Assembly (NCBI GenBank): GCA_050012175.1 | Contig: JBEKHR010000022.1 | Coordinates: forward strand, 1-64,000 | Length of the DNA stretch: 64,000 nt | DNA from: CAVROP01 sp050012175 | GTDB lineage: Bacteria > Acidobacteriota > Terriglobia > UBA7540 | Direction: 5' to 3' | Shown: piece by piece, positions 44,879 to 53,514 of the stretch | Position numbering within the stretch: the first letter of the stretch is position 1 | Layout of the letters: each line of letters starts with the position of its first letter | Translations under genes and position numbers: made by a program | The notes under the pieces: model-generated | The model's database searches: none | Seen by the model: only the letters and a program-made list of their open reading frames with translations | What the model was told of the DNA's origin: nothing

Positions 44879-44914
44879 TAGCGCAGAGTCTCGTTTTCCA
44901 GAGACTCTGCGGCT
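44879..44914 (+). repeat. REP-like palindrome, copy 3 (stem sequence diverged)
   Basis: GCAGAGTCTC (44883-44892) pairs perfectly with GAGACTCTGC (44901-44910). The outer bases GTAGC and GGCT match the transposase-flanking copies near 24050 and 24660. The inner stem bases differ on both arms together, so pairing is kept while sequence changed. Confidence 0.75.
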
Positions 44915-44950
44915 TTTCCTTCAAATTCGCGTTCGTTCATCCACGGGTGG

Positions 44951-44987
44951 CGCATACGTCCCGAAGGTTTTTGTCGGGATGTATGCG
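44951..44987. repeat. Hairpin with conserved AGGTTTTTG loop, copy 1
   Basis: A 14-bp nearly perfect stem (CGCATACGTCCCGA/TCGGGATGTATGCG) closes the loop AGGTTTTTG. A second hairpin in inverse orientation at 45101-45119 has the same 9-base loop on an otherwise different stem. Confidence 0.7.
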
Positions 44988-45100
44988 CCTCTGGGTGATG
45001 CGTCACGGCACTGTATCCATGGCCAAGGATGATTGAGGCCGCAATGGCGCTTCAGCTTGAACACGCGAACATTATACCGTTCCTGGGTCGTCGCAAACAT

Positions 45101-45139
45101 GCCGACAAAAACCTTCGGCTGGCGCCCCGACAGTCGGGG
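45101..45139. repeat. Hairpin with conserved loop, copy 2 (inverted), plus adjacent CCCCGA/TCGGGG stem
   Basis: GCCGA (45101) and TCGGC (45115) enclose CAAAAACCT, the reverse complement of the copy-1 loop. CCCCGA/TCGGGG (45125-45139) forms a second small stem immediately after. Confidence 0.65.
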
Positions 45140-45200
45140 CGTTTCGGCAAGTTTGCAGCTTGTCCCAGGCCACCCGCCGGTAGCCAATCAACAATTCAGC

Positions 45201-45221
45201 CTTCACACTTCATACTTCAAC
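45201..45221. repeat. Short heptamer array (CTTCANN)
   Basis: CTTCACA, CTTCATA and CTTCAAC run head to tail. Nearby (45300-45390) a GGTTCGTT word recurs three times. The whole spacer 44861-45776 contains only such repeats and no supportable gene. Confidence 0.6.
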
Positions 45222-45589
45222 CTTGCCTGGCCCCCACCGCCTGTCACGTAAAACCTGGGAGCTAAAACCCACTTTTTCGCTTCGATCTGCTCATTTTTGC
45301 ACTCAAAATTGGGTTCGTTTTGGGTTCGTTTTTCGCTCCCAAGAACGCTAAGTGCTGTGTTTTCAACACATCCTTAGGTTCGTTCCCTCTATTTAGTATC
45401 TTGTTTGCAGTTTCTTGCCGTTTTCCGCCCCCTGCGGGCCGCTTTCGAATCTCCTTCCCGCGCTCTGTGCCGGCACTCTCCATAGGTCAACCGAGATAGG
45501 CTACCATTTTTCCAGCCTGGTGTCAAGAGCAGAAGCGCGGGAATCGCTCGAACGGAAAAAACCCCTCACCCGGCTCGCTACGCTCGCCA

Positions 45590-45610
45590 CCCTCTCCCCA
45601 AGGGAGAGGG
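45590..45610. repeat. CCCTCTCCC/GGGAGAGGG palindrome
   Basis: A 9-bp perfect stem with a 3-base loop, preceded by a CCCCTCACCCGGC-type flank. The same unit recurs twice, with the same flank, at 53708-53863. Confidence 0.75.
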
Positions 45611-45776
45611 CTGCTCTCCGATGTGTTTTCCGCGCCAGCCGGCGGTCTGGGGCAACGAAGCGACGGAACTGAGCAGTATACCAAAAGTACTATTGACCTA
45701 GTACCTTCGTGCTATAGACTTTGAGAGGCGCTATTTTGACGAGATCGAGAAGGCCATCGGAGCCCCGGAGGGCCGC

Positions 45777-46088
45777 ATGAGGTTTAGCCAGCCGACACAC
45801 GGCACAGGACGAGAACTCGAGAAGGTGGCTCGGTCGCTATTCCCGAAAGCAACTCTGCTGGCCACGGCCCTCTTTATCCTTAGCTTACACAGGATCTTCG
45901 AGTATTCTCTGTCAGCATTTCCTCTGGTTCCTACGCTGCTTAGCTGGGGGGCCATTCTTGCGGTTGCATGGGTTCTGGCCATGCAAATCATCGAGTGTGC
46001 CGGATACGCGGTGGAAGCCATTTCGGACTTAGTCGTAAAGGTTCTGCGATCCGTTCGTCGGATCGCTGACTGCTGGCACCGGGATTGA
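45777..46088 (+). CDS. Hypothetical small membrane protein
   Basis: 103 residues after a CGGAGGG ribosome-binding site. Two hydrophobic stretches (LLATALFILSLHRIFEYSLSAF and WGAILAVAWVLAMQIIECAGYA) suggest two membrane helices, with a basic C-terminus. No family recognised and no operon partner. Confidence 0.45.
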   Translation: MRFSQPTHGTGRELEKVARSLFPKATLLATALFILSLHRIFEYSLSAFPLVPTLLSWGAILAVAWVLAMQIIECAGYAVEAISDLVVKVLRSVRRIADCWHRD

Positions 46089-46170
46089 CTACGACTTGGA
46101 GCGCCCATGTCTCGCAAATGACACCACCACGCAGTGGACCGCAATTCGGCATGAATTCTTTTTTGAAGGA

Positions 46171-46312
46171 ACGAAGCTTAAATGTTATTGAAAACAAAGC
46201 GTCACCACGGAAAACCCGGGCCACGAAGCTTGAATGTTATCGAAAACGAATGTGCTTAGCCCCGCAAACCGGGAATGTTATTGAAGAGAAAAACGACTTA
46301 GTTAGGACAATG
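46171..46312 (-). repeat. Second transposon-end-like repeat array
   Basis: ACGAAGCTTNAATGTTATNGAAAAC occurs at 46171 and 46223, and a shorter copy (GGAATGTTATTGAAGAGAAAAAC) at 46271. Read on the minus strand the block begins TGTCCTAACTAAGTCG, so it too has TGT followed by spaced AT-rich direct repeats. The core AATGTTAT copies are spaced 52 and 41 bases. No transposase is nearby. Confidence 0.5.
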
Positions 46313-46374
46313 GGATGTTGAGAGCGCTCTCGGGCAAGCACCGCATGGGGTGGTAAACTAGGTGAGGAGACTCG

Positions 46375-48894
46375 ATGCGCGAATTTCCCTCGCCACAGGA
46401 AATCCTCAAACTCTTCGAGCATGACCCGCAGCGAACTTACCGTCTGCGCGAGCTGGTGCTTGAGTTGGGGTTGCGCTCGAGCCAGGCGCGCGAGTTGAAA
46501 AGCGTTCTGAAAGATCTCGCCCGCGGCAGGAAACTTGTCTACCTGAAGAAAAATCACTATGCGTTGGTGCACAAGGGCCGCCACGCCGCGTCAGAAGCTC
46601 CCGGACGCAGCATTCCCCCTGCGCGCCCCTCGAAATCCCCCAATGTGGTGAGTGGCCGCTTGATCGGACACCGCGCCGGCTACGGCTTCGTCGTGCCGGA
46701 CGTTCCGCTGGCGGGCACCGACCTCGACATCTTCATTCCACCGGATGGCATGGGTTCAGCCTTGCACGGCGACCGCGTGGAAGTGCATGTGCAGCGGTCT
46801 ACCAAGAGCTTTAGAGGCGAACCCCGGATGGAAGGCCGCGTCATTCAAGTCACCGAGCGCGCGCAGAAGACCGTGGTGGGCCAATTCCACTGCGGGCCGC
46901 AATACAACTACGTGATGCCGTTCGACCAGCGAATTCCCTTCGAGATTGTCATTCCGCATGGCCAGGAATTCCCTGAGGTAGGGGCGGTTCGCGATCCGCC
47001 CCTACAAGCCGGGACGCTCAGCCGCCACCGCCAATTCGGCGGGGAATCCGAGGGACGCTCTGCCGTAGCGCCGGTCCCGCGCCTGCGGGACCGGCAGAGT
47101 GCCCGCGACCTCGACGAGCTGATTGTGGACGTCGAAATTACCGACTACCCTCGTCCCGCCGCCCCGGCGCGCGGGCGCGTGCTCGAGGTCCTGGGCCGCC
47201 GTGAGGAGTTCGGCGTGGACGTGGAAATCATGATCCGCAAGTTCCACCTGCCGCATCGTTTTCCAGCCGAGGTGCTGGCGGAGGCGAGCGCCGCGCCAAA
47301 GGACATCCCCGAGCGCGATCCCGCCCTGCGGGACCGCCGCGACTTTCGCGGCCTGCCCATCGTCACCATTGACGGCGAGACGGCCAAGGATTTTGACGAC
47401 GCCGTGTACGTGGAGCGACTGGCCTGGGGCAATTACCTGCTTCATGTTCACATCGCCGACGTGGCCCACTACGTCCGGCCCGGCTCGGCGCTCGACCGTG
47501 AAGCGCGCTTGCGGGGCACCAGCGTCTATTTCCCCGACCGCGCCGTGCCCATGCTGCCTCTGGAGCTTTCGAGCGGCATCTGCAGTCTGAACCCCCACGT
47601 GGACCGGCTGGTGATGTCCGCGCTGCTGGAAATTGATCCCGAGGGACGCCTGGTGGGATGCGAACTCCTGCCCGGAATCATCCGCAGCGCCGAGCGGATG
47701 ACCTACACCGCCGTGCGCGACATCCTCGCCGGCGAGCCCGCCGCCTGCCAGCGCTACGCTGCCCTGCTACCGAATTTTGAGCGGATGGGGGAGCTGGCGC
47801 GCCTCCTCGCTCGCCGCCGCGAGGACCGCGGCTCGATTGACTTCGACCTCCCCGAACCCGAAATCGAGTTTGACGAGCATGGCCGCATGACCGGCATTAC
47901 GCGCTCGGAGCGCAACTTCGCCCACCGCATCATCGAGGAGTTCATGCTGGCGGCGAACGAGGCCGTGGCGTCATACCTCGAGGGCAAAGGCATTCCCTCG
48001 CTTTACCGCATCCACGAGAAGCCCGACGCGAAAAAAGTGATTGAGTTCGAGGAGATCGCCGCCACGTTCGGCTACTCGCTGGGCATCGAGTTGCCCGCCG
48101 CGCGGCGCACTCGATTGCGGCTTCGCGACGAGCGCGACCGCTACCCGCGCTTTCACGAAGCGATCGAGGGCGAGCTCAAGATCAGCCCTTTCAATTACCA
48201 GCGGCTCACCAAGCGCCTGGAAGGCAAACCCGAGGAACGGATTCTTTCCTACCTGATGCTGCGCTCGCTCAAGCAGGCCCGCTACTCGGAGGAAAACGTC
48301 GGCCACTTCGCCCTGGCTGCTTCAACCTACACTCATTTCACTTCGCCCATCCGCCGCTATCCGGATTTGATCGTGCACCGGATTTTGAAGGCCGCGCTCA
48401 CGCAGGAGGGAGGCAGCGTCCGCATCGTGCTTGGTAGGGAAGGACTCCGCCCTCCCGCGAGCCCCAATCCCGAAAGGCCCAAGGCGGGCGGGCAAAGCCC
48501 GCCTCTCTCTGGTGCGGCGTTCGTCCATCCGCAGGAATTGCACGCCCTGGGGCTTGAAACTTCCGAATCGGAGCGCCGCGCCGCCGATGCCGAGCGCGAG
48601 CTGATGGAATGGAAGAAGGTCTCCTTCATGGCGCAGCACGTCGGCGACGAGTTTGAGGCGCTCATCATCGGCCTGATCAAGCAAGGGTTTTTCGTGGAAC
48701 TGACGGACCTCTTCGTGGAGGGCTTCGTCCCGCTCTCCAGCCTCGACGACGATTCTTACGTCTATCGCGAACGCCTGCGCGCCATCATCGGCCAGCACTC
48801 GATGCGCGCCTTTCGCCTCGGGGAGCGAATCCGCGTGTGCCTGGTCCGCATCGACCGGTCGGAAAATAAGCTGGAGTTCTCTGTGGCGGAGTGA
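46375..48894 (+). CDS. rnr: Ribonuclease R
   Basis: 839 residues. It has an N-terminal winged helix (~1-65), cold-shock domains (VVSGRLIGHRAGYGFVVPD onward), the RNB exonuclease domain with TIDGETAKDFDDAVYVE (the Asp cluster), LHVHIADVAHYVRPGS and THFTSPIRRYPDLIVHR, and a C-terminal S1 domain (GDEFEALIIGLIKQGFFVEL). RNase R degrades structured RNA 3' to 5'. Two stretches do not belong to the family: residues ~202-243 and ~686-712 coincide with palindromic repeats in the DNA (separate entries) and fall between domains, so the enzyme is probably still functional. Confidence 0.93.
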   Translation: MREFPSPQEILKLFEHDPQRTYRLRELVLELGLRSSQARELKSVLKDLARGRKLVYLKKNHYALVHKGRHAASEAPGRSIPPARPSKSPNVVSGRLIGHRAGYGFVVPDVPLAGTDLDIFIPPDGMGSALHGDRVEVHVQRSTKSFRGEPRMEGRVIQVTERAQKTVVGQFHCGPQYNYVMPFDQRIPFEIVIPHGQEFPEVGAVRDPPLQAGTLSRHRQFGGESEGRSAVAPVPRLRDRQSARDLDELIVDVEITDYPRPAAPARGRVLEVLGRREEFGVDVEIMIRKFHLPHRFPAEVLAEASAAPKDIPERDPALRDRRDFRGLPIVTIDGETAKDFDDAVYVERLAWGNYLLHVHIADVAHYVRPGSALDREARLRGTSVYFPDRAVPMLPLELSSGICSLNPHVDRLVMSALLEIDPEGRLVGCELLPGIIRSAERMTYTAVRDILAGEPAACQRYAALLPNFERMGELARLLARRREDRGSIDFDLPEPEIEFDEHGRMTGITRSERNFAHRIIEEFMLAANEAVASYLEGKGIPSLYRIHEKPDAKKVIEFEEIAATFGYSLGIELPAARRTRLRLRDERDRYPRFHEAIEGELKISPFNYQRLTKRLEGKPEERILSYLMLRSLKQARYSEENVGHFALAASTYTHFTSPIRRYPDLIVHRILKAALTQEGGSVRIVLGREGLRPPASPNPERPKAGGQSPPLSGAAFVHPQELHALGLETSESERRAADAERELMEWKKVSFMAQHVGDEFEALIIGLIKQGFFVELTDLFVEGFVPLSSLDDDSYVYRERLRAIIGQHSMRAFRLGERIRVCLVRIDRSENKLEFSVAE
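46978..47094. repeat. Palindromic repeats inside the rnr coding sequence (in-frame insertion 1)
   Basis: GTAGGGGCGG/CCGCCCCTAC (46978-46987 and 46996-47005) is a perfect 10-bp stem with an 8-base loop. CCGGTCCCGC/GCGGGACCGG (47071-47080 and 47085-47094) is a second, preceded by GTAGCG at 47065. The latter resembles the intergenic palindrome at 59907-59941 (GTAGCGCCG then a CCCGC/GCGGG stem). Confidence 0.75.
48430..48510. repeat. Palindromic repeat inside rnr (in-frame insertion 2)
   Basis: GGCGGGC/GCCCGCC (48483-48489 and 48497-48503) with a 7-base loop, within a Pro/Gly/Arg-rich coding stretch (GREGLRPPASPNPERPKAGG) that lies between the RNB and S1 domains. Confidence 0.6.
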
Positions 48895-48956
48895 TGTCAG
48901 TACCGGGTATCATTCCTTTTTGGACTTTCACTCTCAAGAGGAATCCTACAGGCACC

Positions 48957-50198
48957 GTGAACATAGACGAACAACTTGCTTACCTTACTAAGGGCGCGGA
49001 GGAGACTATCCGCGTGGAAGAACTTAGAGCCAAGCTCGAGCGCTCGGCCCAGACTGGGAAGCCGCTCCGCGTCAAAGTGGGTTTTGACCCCACGGCTCCG
49101 GACATTCATCTCGGCCACACGGTCGTGATCCGCAAGATGAAACACTTCCAGGATCTCGGTCACACGGTCATCTTTCTCATCGGCGACTTCACCGGCTTGA
49201 TTGGCGACCCGTCCGGGCAGAACGTTACGCGCAAGCCGATAACGCCCGAGCAGGTGGCTGCCAACGCCGAGACCTACAAGAAACAGGTCTTCAAGATTCT
49301 CCATGCGGAAAAGACCGTGGTGGATTTCAACAACCGCTGGCTCGGCAAGCTCACGGGGCGGGACTGGATCACGCTCTGCTCCAAGTACACGGTGGCGCGA
49401 ATGCTGGAGCGCGATGACTTCTCAAAACGCCTCAAGGAGCAGCGCCCCATCGCCATCCACGAGCTTCTCTATCCCCTGGCTCAAGCCTACGACTCCGTTG
49501 CCCTCGAAGCGGATGTAGAGTTGGGCGGGACCGATCAGAAATTCAATCTGCTGGTGGGGCGTGCGCTCCAGCAAGAGTACGGACAGGAATCGCAGGTCAT
49601 CATGACCATGCCGATTCTCGAGGGACTCGACGGCGTCCAGAAAATGTCGAAGTCACTGGGCAATTACGTCGGCATCAACGAGGCGCCCGCCGAAATGTTC
49701 GGCAAGCTGATGTCAATTTCCGATGACTTGATGTGGCGGTATTACCTGCTCCTAACGGATATGACACCGGCGCAGATCGAGGAGCTTAAAACGGCAGTTG
49801 CTTCGGGCAACCTCCATCCGCTTGAGGTCAAGAAATCTCTGGCTCGCCACATCATCACGGATTTCCACGACGCCGAAGCGGCAGCCCAAGCTCAGCGAGA
49901 CTTCGAAGCCCAATTCAGGGACAAGGGCCTGCCGTCTGTGGTCGAGCAGTTCCCATTTCCGCTTGGAAGCAAGCGAAAACTATTTCGTTTGCTGGTGGAT
50001 ATGGGCCTGTTCCCTTCAAACTCCGAAGCCCAGCGAAAGATCAAGGAAGGCGCCGTCTACATGGCGGCCGGCGACTCAAAGCAACCCGACTGGAAACGAC
50101 TCACCGACCCGACCTGGGATTTCGACCCCCATCAATACCCCGTGGTGATCTTCCGGATCGGCACGCGACCGCCTGTGAAGGTGGTGTTCGGAGGTTAG
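48957..50198 (+). CDS. tyrS: Tyrosyl-tRNA synthetase (TyrZ-like)
   Basis: 413 residues from GTG 48957, which gives the usual N-terminus (NIDEQLAYLTKGAEETI). An upstream in-frame ATG at 48894 overlaps the rnr stop but adds 21 residues not typical of the family. HIGH appears as DIHLGHT, KMSKS as QKMSKSLGN, and the tyrosine-site segments HELLYPLAQAYD and LGGTDQKFN are present. A C-terminal S4-like RNA-binding domain (~345-413) ends the protein. Charges tRNA-Tyr. Possibly co-transcribed with rnr. Confidence 0.9.
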   Translation: MNIDEQLAYLTKGAEETIRVEELRAKLERSAQTGKPLRVKVGFDPTAPDIHLGHTVVIRKMKHFQDLGHTVIFLIGDFTGLIGDPSGQNVTRKPITPEQVAANAETYKKQVFKILHAEKTVVDFNNRWLGKLTGRDWITLCSKYTVARMLERDDFSKRLKEQRPIAIHELLYPLAQAYDSVALEADVELGGTDQKFNLLVGRALQQEYGQESQVIMTMPILEGLDGVQKMSKSLGNYVGINEAPAEMFGKLMSISDDLMWRYYLLLTDMTPAQIEELKTAVASGNLHPLEVKKSLARHIITDFHDAEAAAQAQRDFEAQFRDKGLPSVVEQFPFPLGSKRKLFRLLVDMGLFPSNSEAQRKIKEGAVYMAAGDSKQPDWKRLTDPTWDFDPHQYPVVIFRIGTRPPVKVVFGG

Positions 50199-50293
50199 AG
50201 ACACAAGGACCGTTTTCAGCCGCTGATCTTTCCACTTTCATCTGGGGCGCTTGACATTGCCTTCAGTCTTTTGCATCCTTTCTGTTCCCACCC

Positions 50294-51208
50294 ATGCGGA
50301 TTATTATTCTTCTCAATCCTAACGCGGGCCGAGGCAAAGCACGCATCATGTTGCGCGAGGCGCTCGCGGTCATGCGGCGCGAAGGCGTCGAGATCGACGC
50401 GCAAGAGAGCCGCGATGCGCAGCACCTGCTGGCACTAGCGCGCCGGGCAGCGGCTGAAAAACCTGACGCCATCGTTTCGCTCGGTGGTGACGGCACGCAC
50501 CACTACGTCCTGAACGGGATCGTGGGGAGTGAAATCCCGTTGGGGATTATTCCCGCTGGGAGCGGGAACGATTTCGCGAAGGGCTTGGGAATTCCTACCC
50601 AAGCGCGCGCGGCTGCGGAGGTGCTGCGCGCCGGCAACACTCGCCGGATCGACCTGGGGCGGGCGGGAAACACGGTTTACGGCTGTATTGCCGGAGCAGG
50701 TTTTGATTCGGTTGTAACCCGGTATGCCAACGAGCGCGTCCGCCGCCTGCGCGGCCCGTGGGCGTATGCCTGGTCAATTCTCCGCTGCCTCAAGTCGTAT
50801 CGTCCGGAGCCGCTCAAGATCGTCTCAGACGTTCAGGAGTTCTCGGGAGATGTGGTCTTTGCCGTGGTGGGAAACAACGTTTCCTACGGAGGGGGAATTC
50901 ATCTTACGCCGCGAGCAAAACTCGATGATGGCTTATTGGACGTCTGCGTCGTCCCTTACATGGGGAAATTGGAACTCTTGCACTGGATCCCTCGCGCTTA
51001 CCGCGGGGAACACCTAAGACATCCTCGCATCATCTACTTTCAAGCCCACAAGGTCTCCTTGAGCACTACCTCCCGTCTGGAGCTTTTCGGGGACGGAGAG
51101 TTCATGCAGGAACTCCCCGCGACGATTGAGATTGTCCCACGCGCGCTACCTGTGATTGTGCCCGTGACATCTTCACCGCGCTCGACGCCCACGAGGGATG
51201 CGATTTGA
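50294..51208 (+). CDS. Diacylglycerol-kinase-family lipid kinase (YegS/DgkB-like)
   Basis: 304 residues. The nucleotide motif SLGGDGTHH (GGDGT 64-68) is followed by GIIPAGSGNDFAKGLGIP, both diagnostic of the family. The C-terminal beta-domain has NNVSYGGGIHLTPRAKLDDGLLDVCVV. It phosphorylates a lipid hydroxyl (diacylglycerol or a sphingoid base). The substrate cannot be told apart from sequence. Confidence 0.9.
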   Translation: MRIIILLNPNAGRGKARIMLREALAVMRREGVEIDAQESRDAQHLLALARRAAAEKPDAIVSLGGDGTHHYVLNGIVGSEIPLGIIPAGSGNDFAKGLGIPTQARAAAEVLRAGNTRRIDLGRAGNTVYGCIAGAGFDSVVTRYANERVRRLRGPWAYAWSILRCLKSYRPEPLKIVSDVQEFSGDVVFAVVGNNVSYGGGIHLTPRAKLDDGLLDVCVVPYMGKLELLHWIPRAYRGEHLRHPRIIYFQAHKVSLSTTSRLELFGDGEFMQELPATIEIVPRALPVIVPVTSSPRSTPTRDAI

Positions 51209-51215
51209 GAGGAGC

Positions 51216-51653
51216 CTAAGAGCCTGGCGGGGGGATGGTCAGGTTTATGACCAGCTTCCTGCGAGTATCCACGGAATTGACCTGTCTGGTTTCCGAAGAC
51301 ACACCTTTGAAGCTGGCCTGAATCTCGTAATCCTGATGCGGATCGAGGTCGGAGAACTGATATTGCCCATTGGCCCTCGTGTATATGGCCACAGTTCTTC
51401 CCGTCTGGAGGTTCTTGAGCGTCACGGTGGCGCCGTTAATTCCGTTCTCGGCCTTGTCCGTCACCGCGCCACTCACCGTCTTAGTGGTCGGGGCCTTTTG
51501 CTTCGCCGTCAGACCCGGAGCGTGGAGCAGCCAGGCAACAGCAAGCACGCCGCACAGGACGCGAACGCCCCAACTGATCCTCCGCGTCGAGAAGCGGCTC
51601 GAGCGAGCTCGCAACAACGGGAGGGCAAAAATCGATGGGAGACGAGTGCTCAA
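51216..51653 (-). CDS. Small secreted carboxypeptidase-regulatory-like domain protein
   Basis: 145 residues from a TTG one base after the LysW-like stop, with GGAGGG upstream inside that gene, suggesting translational coupling. A basic N-terminus and one hydrophobic helix (VRVLCGVLAVAWLLHAPGLTA) act as signal or anchor. Residues ~58-140 are one CarboxypepD-reg beta-sandwich (VSGAVTDKAENGINGATVTL, NGQYQFSDLDPHQDYEIQAS). Probably a surface or periplasmic accessory domain. Converges with the lipid kinase gene (7-base gap). Confidence 0.75.
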   Translation of the reverse strand: MSTRLPSIFALPLLRARSSRFSTRRISWGVRVLCGVLAVAWLLHAPGLTAKQKAPTTKTVSGAVTDKAENGINGATVTLKNLQTGRTVAIYTRANGQYQFSDLDPHQDYEIQASFKGVSSETRQVNSVDTRRKLVINLTIPPPGS

Positions 51654-51654
51654 A

Positions 51655-51822
51655 TTACCAGCCCTCCTCTTCTTCTTCCTCGCCCGCTACCAATTCCAGC
51701 TCCACGGGATTTGTGTTCACAACTTGCAGTTCAGCTCCGCACTCGGGGCAGTCCATCGTCTGCCCTTCTTCGACATCATCTTCGATGTCAATTGCGGTAC
51801 GGCATTCGGGACAATAGGCCAT
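51655..51822 (-). CDS. LysW-like zinc-ribbon mini-protein lacking the canonical EDWGE tail
   Basis: 55 residues, too short for most gene finders. MAYCPECRTAIDIEDDVEEG, then MDCPECGAELQVVNTNPVEL, then an acidic C-terminus of six Glu followed by Gly-Trp. Two CPEC zinc knuckles, the central acidic segment and the 'ELEVV..DP.ELEL' tail are those of LysW, the amino-group carrier of lysine/arginine biosynthesis. True LysW ends in EDWGE, whose last Glu carries the substrate; here the chain stops at Trp. It may be a LysW-derived zinc protein with another role, or use a different Glu. No lysX/lysZ gene is near. Confidence 0.75.
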   Translation of the reverse strand: MAYCPECRTAIDIEDDVEEGQTMDCPECGAELQVVNTNPVELELVAGEEEEEEGW

Positions 51823-52326
51823 GCCTCACCCCCTGGCAACGTATGCTTCACCCGCAAGAGAAAAGTCTAGAACATTTCCCGAAACGCTGTCCAGCGCTTC
51901 GAGAATCTGGTAGTAGGGCCGGACCCGCCTTGCGGGAGAGGAGGCGGCCCCCACATTCGAATTGGGACACCACCGTGAATCTGCTGAAGACTCGTTAGCG
52001 ATGCGCCGGCTCGAGCTGGATATGTTACCTGTCAAGGCCCCCACGTCAATTCAAGCACAATTACCCGAAATGGACTTTTTGAAATTCCGCACAATTGGCT
52101 CTTCCCATTGTGGGGTGTGAAGGCTACCCTAATGGGGAGCTGGAGGAAAGCCATTCCAGGGGCTGGGTGTTGGGGGCTAGGGGCTGGGGAAGAACAGTTG
52201 GCAGGGGCGGGAAGGCAGAGAGCAATTCCAAATTCAAAATCCAAGATTGCCCCACCCCTCGCACACGTTTTTCAATGATTCAATGGCTCAATGAATCAAT
52301 CACTCAATGCTATTGCGAGGTGCCTA
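51823..52326. other. Repeat-containing spacer upstream of the PLP-enzyme gene
   Basis: No gene seen. Contains a heptamer array (52159-52186: GGGGCTG, GGTGTTG, GGGGCTA, GGGGCTG) and an octamer array (52271-52310: TTCAATGA, TTCAATGG, CTCAATGA, ATCAATCA, CTCAATGC). The promoter of the PLP enzyme and that of the LysW-like gene should both lie here. Confidence 0.5.
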
Positions 52327-53514
52327 ATGAAAGAAGGTTATAGGTTTGAAACCTTGGCGGTCCACGCCGGGGAATCCCCGTGCCGTGTGACCGGAGCGCT
52401 CGACACGCCCATATATCAATCCACGACTTTTGTATCCGCCGATGCGGATGAGATGGCCGCCGTATACGGTGGAGAGAAGCCCGGTTACATGTACACGCGT
52501 TACGGTAATCCCACCGTGCACGCGCTGGAAGAAAAACTGGCCGCGCTGGAGTGCGGCGAAGCCGCCCAGGCTTTTTCCTCGGGGATGGCCGCCATCTCCT
52601 CGGCCATCCTGGGATACGTCCGAGTGGGCGACCACGTGGTTGCGGCACGATCGCTCTACGGGGCGGCGTACGACTTCCTCAACAAGAAACTCCCCAACCT
52701 GGGCGTTTCCACGACATTTGTTCAGTCCACGCGTGTCGAAGAGTTCGAGAAGGCTATTCGGCCCAACAGCAAGTTGATCTACTTCGAAACTCCCAGCAAT
52801 CCCATCCTCGAGATCCTCGATATCGCGGCTCTCGCTCAACTCGCCCGCGCGCGCGGCATTCCCTCCATGATGGACAACACCTTTGCTTCACCGGCTCTCC
52901 AGCAGCCTCTGAAGATGGGTGTGACGGTCGTCCTTCACTCCGCCACCAAGTACCTGTGCGGTCACGGCGACGCCATGGGCGGGGCGGTGATCGGCCCCAA
53001 AGGTTACATTCGCCATCTCAATCAAGAAATCATTCGCGACTTCGGCGGATGCCTCAGTCCATTCAATGCCTGGCTGATTCTGCGAGGCATCCGCACACTC
53101 CACCTCCGCGTGCCTGCTCAATGCTCCAATGCCCAGAAGATTGCAGAGTTTCTCGCTAACCATCCCCGGGTTGAGCGGGTAAACTTCCCGGGCTTGCCCA
53201 GCCATCCCGGTCACGATGTGGCCAAGAAGCAGATGAAGGCTTTCGGGGCCATGATGAGTTTTGAAGTGAAAGGAGGATATGAGGGCGGAAAGAAAGTCAT
53301 GGATGGGGTGAAGATTTTTGCCCGTGCCGCAAGTCTCGGCCACACCCACTCGTTAATTGTTCATTCCGCGTCCACGAGCCACCGCGCGGTTCCACGCGAG
53401 CAGCGGTTGGCCATCGGCATTACTGAAGGGTTGGTGCGGCTCTCGGTAGGCATAGAAGCAGTGGAGGATCTGATCCAGGACCTCGATCAGGCCCTGGCTT
53501 TCTCAACTCTCTAG
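52327..53514 (+). CDS. Cys/Met-metabolism PLP enzyme (methionine gamma-lyase / cystathionine gamma-synthase type)
   Basis: 395 residues from ATG 52327 (GAGGTG upstream); an earlier ATG at 52291 lies inside the octamer array. MKEGYRFETLAVHAGE is the standard start. The cofactor site has SSGMAAISSAIL, YFETPSNPILEI, DNTFASPALQQPL and the PLP lysine in HSATKYLCGHGDAMGG. The VRLSVGIEAVEDLIQDLDQA ending is typical. Whether it degrades methionine or forms (cysta)thionine bonds cannot be settled without structural-site comparison; the YMYTRYGNPTV region fits both. Confidence 0.85.
   Translation: MKEGYRFETLAVHAGESPCRVTGALDTPIYQSTTFVSADADEMAAVYGGEKPGYMYTRYGNPTVHALEEKLAALECGEAAQAFSSGMAAISSAILGYVRVGDHVVAARSLYGAAYDFLNKKLPNLGVSTTFVQSTRVEEFEKAIRPNSKLIYFETPSNPILEILDIAALAQLARARGIPSMMDNTFASPALQQPLKMGVTVVLHSATKYLCGHGDAMGGAVIGPKGYIRHLNQEIIRDFGGCLSPFNAWLILRGIRTLHLRVPAQCSNAQKIAEFLANHPRVERVNFPGLPSHPGHDVAKKQMKAFGAMMSFEVKGGYEGGKKVMDGVKIFARAASLGHTHSLIVHSASTSHRAVPREQRLAIGITEGLVRLSVGIEAVEDLIQDLDQALAFSTL

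Noticed and set aside
45262..45483. 73-codon minus-strand frame over GGTTCGTT repeats
   Set aside because: Repetitive DNA gives an Asn/Lys/Pro-rich product with no start signal; treated as repeat, not gene.
50216..50293. Promoter or riboswitch before the lipid kinase
   Set aside because: Only 95 bases and no recognisable structure or conserved motif.
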